Source: Faucicola sp902506225
Lineage (GTDB): Bacteria; Pseudomonadota; Gammaproteobacteria; Pseudomonadales; Moraxellaceae
Length of the DNA stretch: 64,000 nt
Assembly (NCBI GenBank): GCA_902506225.1
Contig: LR733345.1
Coordinates: 558,001-622,000 of the forward strand
Direction of reading: 5' to 3'
Numbering within the stretch: position 1 is the stretch's first letter; each line of letters begins with the position of its first letter. Positions 60,945-64,000 of the stretch are shown here, piece after piece. The notes below the pieces were generated by a model, which saw nothing but the letters and a program-made list of their open reading frames with translations, was not told where the DNA came from and did no database searches. The position numbers and the translations under genes were made by a program.

Positions 60945-61498
60945 ATTTGGCTCCCACAAAGCTTATTCAAAAAAGCTTATTTGAATGAGACATAAGAAAA
61001 AATACTTGGCTTCATTAATTTGGCTTCGTTAATTGTAAAAATAAGTGTTAGTTTAGCAAACGTCAAAAATGTTCACTAATAAATTTTTATACACTGGCAA
61101 GCACAAATCTTGCAGGTTTATTGGTGCTACGCTATACATCCCAGTAAAGTTAATTGTCAAAAAATTTTTTTAAAAATTAACAAGTTATTGAATAAGCTAT
61201 GGATAATAGATTGACTATCCAGCACAGTTTTCATCAAAATCACGAAGCATTTAATATATAAAAATAAATAATATAGATAATGAATACTTGAAAATATTTT
61301 GTAACAAATTATGCCATCCTACAACATCCTTAAGACAAATCATTACATATAACGAAAAAGTTTATTGCATAATGAGCTCAATCACAAAGCAACTGAGTGT
61401 TGTCAGGTTTATCTGGCAAATGAGATAAAAACAACAAGTTGGTGCGTGACAATTATAACTAAGTAATTATAACTAGAGGCATTTAAAGGAGATTACTC
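60945..61498. other. Intergenic region between the acyltransferase and OmpA-lipoprotein genes
   Basis: 554 bp between divergent genes, very AT-rich, no plausible gene. It contains the direct duplication at 61451–61475 and an AAGGAGATTACTC ribosome site. No riboswitch or RNA family was recognised. Confidence 0.5.
61451..61475. repeat. Direct repeat AATTATAACTA upstream of the OmpA lipoprotein gene
   Basis: AATTATAACTA occurs at 61451–61461 and 61465–61475, 14 bp apart, in the leader. Each copy contains a TATAAC-like -10. Confidence 0.7.
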
Positions 61499-62149
61499 AT
61501 GCGTACTAAATTATTAGCAGCTACTTTAGCATCAGGTGTTATCTTAACAGGTTGTGCAACAACGCCAACTGGTACGACAACAACAGGCATTACCGACAAT
61601 AAAGCGCTTATGGGGGGTCTATTAGGGGCAGCCGCAGGCGCGGGTATTTCAAAAGCAACGGGCGGTGAAAAAACCGGTCGTGATGCGGCAATCGGTGGTG
61701 TACTAGGTGCGGGCGTGGGTTACTACATGCAACAACAAGAAGCTAAACTTCGTGCAGAAACCGCAGGTTCTGGCGTAACGGTAACGCGTGACCCAGTGAC
61801 TAATAACATTAACTTGTCTATCCCAGAAGCGATAACTTTCCGCGTTGGTGATTCTACTATTCTACCTAACTTCTATAATACGTTAGACAAAGTAGCTACC
61901 ACACTACGTGACTATAACCAAACTAACATTCAAGTAAATGGTTACGCCTCAGTGGAAGGTGATGCAAATAGAAACCAACAATTATCACAGCGCCGCGCAT
62001 CAGCAGTCGCTAATTACTTAGTCAATCGTGGCATCTCTAGTAACCGTATCAGCGCTATTGGTCGCGGTGCGACAACACAATTTGGCTCAAGCTATGAACC
62101 AAACCGCCGTGTAGAGATGATTATCCTTGCACCACAGTCAGTTAACTAA
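61499..62149 (+). CDS. OmpA-domain outer-membrane lipoprotein
   Basis: Predicted peptidoglycan-associated lipoprotein, 216 aa. The signal peptide ends with the lipobox ILTGC. A glycine-zipper region (GLLGAAAGAGISKATGG, GAAIGGVLGAGVGYY-like) lies at residues 38–82. The C-terminal OmpA domain (about 100–215) has NVNGYASVEGDANRNQQLSQ-like and RRASAVANYLVNRGISSNRI, which binds peptidoglycan. AAGGAG precedes the ATG. It is monocistronic. Confidence 0.88.
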   Translation: MRTKLLAATLASGVILTGCATTPTGTTTTGITDNKALMGGLLGAAAGAGISKATGGEKTGRDAAIGGVLGAGVGYYMQQQEAKLRAETAGSGVTVTRDPVTNNINLSIPEAITFRVGDSTILPNFYNTLDKVATTLRDYNQTNIQVNGYASVEGDANRNQQLSQRRASAVANYLVNRGISSNRISAIGRGATTQFGSSYEPNRRVEMIILAPQSVN

Positions 62150-62190
62150 TCAAGTCAAGCTAGCTGATATTTTCATCCGCGAATTGATAA

Positions 62191-62219
62191 AAAAAGCACC
62201 TTTTATAAGGTGCTTTTTA
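62191..62219 (+). terminator. Intrinsic terminator of the OmpA lipoprotein gene
   Basis: AAAAAGCACC / GGTGCTTTTT around an 8-nt loop, 40 bp after the stop. Confidence 0.9.
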
Positions 62220-62237
62220 TCATCCGTTGCCGTAAAA

Positions 62238-62257
62238 CCACCGCCTTTAGGCGGTGG
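62238..62257 (+). other. Left-end hairpin of the TnpB element
   Basis: CCACCGCC and GGCGGTGG form a perfect 8-bp stem with TTTA loop, 56 bp before the tnpB ATG. Subterminal hairpins of this kind are recognised by Y1 transposases in IS200/IS605 elements. Confidence 0.75.
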
Positions 62258-62313
62258 ATATAAGGCAACTCATACACTATAACGCTTGCATAAATTTTGC
62301 TAAAATAATTTGC

Positions 62314-63420
62314 ATGAAAACACTCAAGCTACGCATACGAGATAAACACACAGCAAAGCTTAACCGCCTAAGTGGTTTGGTTAATTTCGTATGGAACTAT
62401 GTGAATGACTTGAGTTACAAGCATCTGCAAAAGACTGGTAAATTCTTTTCAGCTTACGATTTAAACGAATACACCAAAGGTAGTGGTGAGTTACTAGGCT
62501 TGCATAGTCAGACTATTCAGGCAATCAATGAAACCCATGCCAAAGCTAGAAAACAATTCAAAAAAGCTAAGTTATCATGGCGAACCAACAACCCAAGCTC
62601 TAAGCGTAAATCGCTCGGTTGGCTACCGTTTAAACAATCTGCCATCAAACACATCGCCACACACCAAACAGGCAAAAAAGGCTTAAAATCCACCTTACAG
62701 CTTAGTTTAGCCAAAGGACAAAAACTAGTCATTGACCTATGGGACAGCTACAACCTTAGCCTATATCAAATTAACACCCTTGAGGTCGTCCAAGACAGCC
62801 GTAACCGTTGGTATGCTTGTATCACCGTCAAAGACTACCCTAAAACACAATGCGGTACAGGCAGCGTAGGCATTGACTTAGGCTTAAAAGACAGTGCCAC
62901 AGCCTCAAATGGCAATAAATTACAAATCAAACAAACGCTCAACTATGCCAAAGATTTAGCCATTGCTCAACGAGCTAAAAACAAACAACGTGTCAAAGCA
63001 ATCCATGCCAAAATCAAGCATACACGCCAAGACCTCATCCATAAATTCACCACCCAATTAGTTAAAGATAATGCGCTAATCGTGGTCGGTGATATTCAGA
63101 GTAATCAATTTAATAGTAAAAAAGGCAAACTCGCCAAATCGGTTTACGATGCAGGTTGGTTTGAACTGAAACGACAACTGAACTACAAATGCGAGAACGC
63201 AGGTTGCCGTTTTGAAATCGTGAATGAGAGATACACGACCCAGCGATGTTCGTGTTGCGGTGAAATCACCGCCAATAGTCCGAAAGGTAGAAAATCGCTT
63301 GGAATAAGAGAATGGATATGTGCTTCGTGTGGCACATGGCATGATAGAGATATCAATGCCAGTAAGAACATTCTTGCGGTCGGGCTTGACCGTCTTGTAG
63401 AAGGAATCCCCTTGCTTTAG
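62314..63420 (+). CDS. tnpB: TnpB-like RNA-guided nuclease (IS605 OrfB family)
   Basis: A 368-aa TnpB. The RuvC-I Asp188 is in GIDLGLKD, and RuvC-III Asp346 in HDRDINASKN. A zinc ribbon has CSCCG and CASCG. The RuvC-II position that usually has Glu reads VVGDIQ (Gly259), while a Glu appears at residue 305 in VNERYTTQ, just before the zinc ribbon. This suggests a relocated catalytic Glu, as in one TnpB subgroup. The start at 62314 follows an extended -10 TGCTAAAAT (62298–62306). The stop lies in the right-end hairpin. Confidence 0.88.
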   Translation: MKTLKLRIRDKHTAKLNRLSGLVNFVWNYVNDLSYKHLQKTGKFFSAYDLNEYTKGSGELLGLHSQTIQAINETHAKARKQFKKAKLSWRTNNPSSKRKSLGWLPFKQSAIKHIATHQTGKKGLKSTLQLSLAKGQKLVIDLWDSYNLSLYQINTLEVVQDSRNRWYACITVKDYPKTQCGTGSVGIDLGLKDSATASNGNKLQIKQTLNYAKDLAIAQRAKNKQRVKAIHAKIKHTRQDLIHKFTTQLVKDNALIVVGDIQSNQFNSKKGKLAKSVYDAGWFELKRQLNYKCENAGCRFEIVNERYTTQRCSCCGEITANSPKGRKSLGIREWICASCGTWHDRDINASKNILAVGLDRLVEGIPLL

Positions 63421-63437
63421 CAAGGGGAGGAAGTCAA
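63408..63437 (+). ncRNA. Right-end hairpin; probable 3' part of the omega RNA
   Basis: CCCCTTGC-TTTA-GCAAGGGG overlaps the last codons and stop of tnpB and is followed by AGGAAGTCAA at the element's right end. In IS200/IS605 elements the omega RNA derives from the tnpB 3' end and right end, with its guide just beyond. The guide here would be yfbM sequence after about 63437. RNA identity is predicted, not shown. Confidence 0.45.
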
Positions 63438-63934
63438 AAAATACTCACCACAATATTATTGCCATTGTCTAAGGCGTCATTATAAAACCCCAATAACTCA
63501 TTATATGAAGCCAGCAATTCTTTATCCAAGTTTTCCTTTTTGTCTTGCCAAATATTGGGTGGAAAAATAGCTTGCTCACGTAGTGACTTCATCGAAACTT
63601 TTTCTAAGCGTTTTTTAAAGTTAATTTGTTCTAGTGCATCGACGATTTCGACAATATGTGCCCACGGGGTAAAAGCAATAAAATCGGCATCTTCACTGTC
63701 ACTAAAAGTTTCCACACCCACCACAAATTCGCTGACAGGCTCATCGGGTACAGGTTGGGTGGCGCTGTGTTTGGTTAACACAAAATGGATAATGTCCCAC
63801 AGTTTGCCCAAATCTACCAATTGCGCTTGAGGCTGCTCACTCATGTTTTCAAGTAACGCGGTTCGCGCTGTATCAGTGGCATTTTGCAGTTGCTCGAGCA
63901 GGGCGTTATCGACCATCAAATATTGTGCGATCAT
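63434..63934 (-). CDS. YfbM-like protein (DUF1877)
   Basis: A 166-aa protein of the YfbM family. LGKLWDIIHFVLTKHSATQPVPDEPVSEFVVG matches the family's central block, and WAHIVEIVDALEQINFKKRLEK and LLGFYNDALDNGNNIVVSIF the rest. Function unknown. Its stop codon (63434–63436) lies within the right-end sequence of the TnpB element, so the insertion may have replaced the original end; the length still matches E. coli YfbM (167 aa). AGGAAATT precedes the ATG. Confidence 0.85.
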   Translation of the reverse strand: MIAQYLMVDNALLEQLQNATDTARTALLENMSEQPQAQLVDLGKLWDIIHFVLTKHSATQPVPDEPVSEFVVGVETFSDSEDADFIAFTPWAHIVEIVDALEQINFKKRLEKVSMKSLREQAIFPPNIWQDKKENLDKELLASYNELLGFYNDALDNGNNIVVSIF

Positions 63935-64000
63935 ACAATTTCCTAGTTATAAAGTAGCGAGATATTAGCGTAGTGGGATATGACAGTCCTATCACTTTAT

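Larger units (their letters stand above)
62221..63437 (+). mobile_element. IS200/IS605-type element carrying only tnpB
   Basis: The element has a left hairpin CCACCGCC-TTTA-GGCGGTGG (62238–62257), the tnpB gene, and a right hairpin CCCCTTGC-TTTA-GCAAGGGG (63408–63427) followed by AGGAAGTCAA. Both loops are TTTA. There is no tnpA (Y1 transposase), so mobility would depend on one elsewhere. It lies after the ompA-lipoprotein terminator and adjoins the yfbM gene. Exact ends are uncertain because IS200/IS605 elements leave no target duplication. Confidence 0.75.

Overview
This window looks like a chromosomal segment from a gammaproteobacterium of the family Moraxellaceae, most likely a Moraxella (M. 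osloensis-like) strain. The assignment is inferred from protein character and gene order: ispE–tRNA-Gln–prs–rplY–pth, linked metX/metW, an acidic-tailed CTC-type L25, a complete Pil-Chp type IV pilus chemosensory cluster, and moderate-to-low GC. No rRNA operon, prophage structural genes or CRISPR array is visible.

Layout. 1–5.4 kb: superoxide dismutase (sodB), aspartate decarboxylase (panD), then a leftward housekeeping block ispE > tRNA-Gln > tRNA-Gln > prs > rplY > pth. 5.5–8.45 kb: an AT-rich accessory island that reads as a GATC restriction-modification system. It has an alpha-class Dam-type methylase, a MutH/Sau3AI-type nuclease, a controller-like HTH protein, an unknown 71-aa protein and a beta-class DpnA-type methylase. 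8.4–26.7 kb: ordinary metabolism and maintenance genes: an MFS carrier, a Sel1-repeat protein, metX/metW, hemH, a bacterial PH-domain protein with a YgjP-type metallopeptidase, an M61 peptidase, rpmE2, rppH, OsmC, MAPEG, a Dus enzyme coupled to a UvrD-like helicase, tatABC, hisIE and a thioesterase. 26.7–32.3 kb: rpmI-rplT, pheS, a small lipoprotein gene, pheT and ihfA. 32.3–42.5 kb, leftward: methionine ABC importer metNIQ (MetN lacks its regulatory NIL domain), a two-component system and an RND efflux pump with its lipoprotein adaptor.

42.9–55.5 kb, rightward: the type IV pilus chemosensory cluster pilG, pilH, pilI, pilJ, pilK, chpA, chpB and a ChpC/CheW-like gene. PilJ has almost no periplasmic domain, while ChpA is a 2221-aa kinase with five canonical HPt domains. 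55.6–61 kb: cytochrome b561, minCDE (leftward), a membrane protein and a YihG-like acyltransferase. 61.5–64 kb: an OmpA-domain lipoprotein, a solitary IS200/IS605-type TnpB element with hairpins at both ends, and a YfbM/DUF1877 gene whose stop codon lies inside the element's right-end sequence.

The most unusual items are the GATC restriction island (MutH-like nuclease with a substituted first acidic residue, a 16-bp tandem duplication at its 3' end, and an orphan gene translationally coupled to the second methylase), the TnpB with an apparently relocated catalytic glutamate, the sensor-less PilJ, the NIL-less MetN, a histidine kinase with about 100 residues inserted in its ATP-binding domain, and a lipoprotein gene lodged between pheS and pheT. 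Function calls rest on motif recognition by eye; no database search was run.
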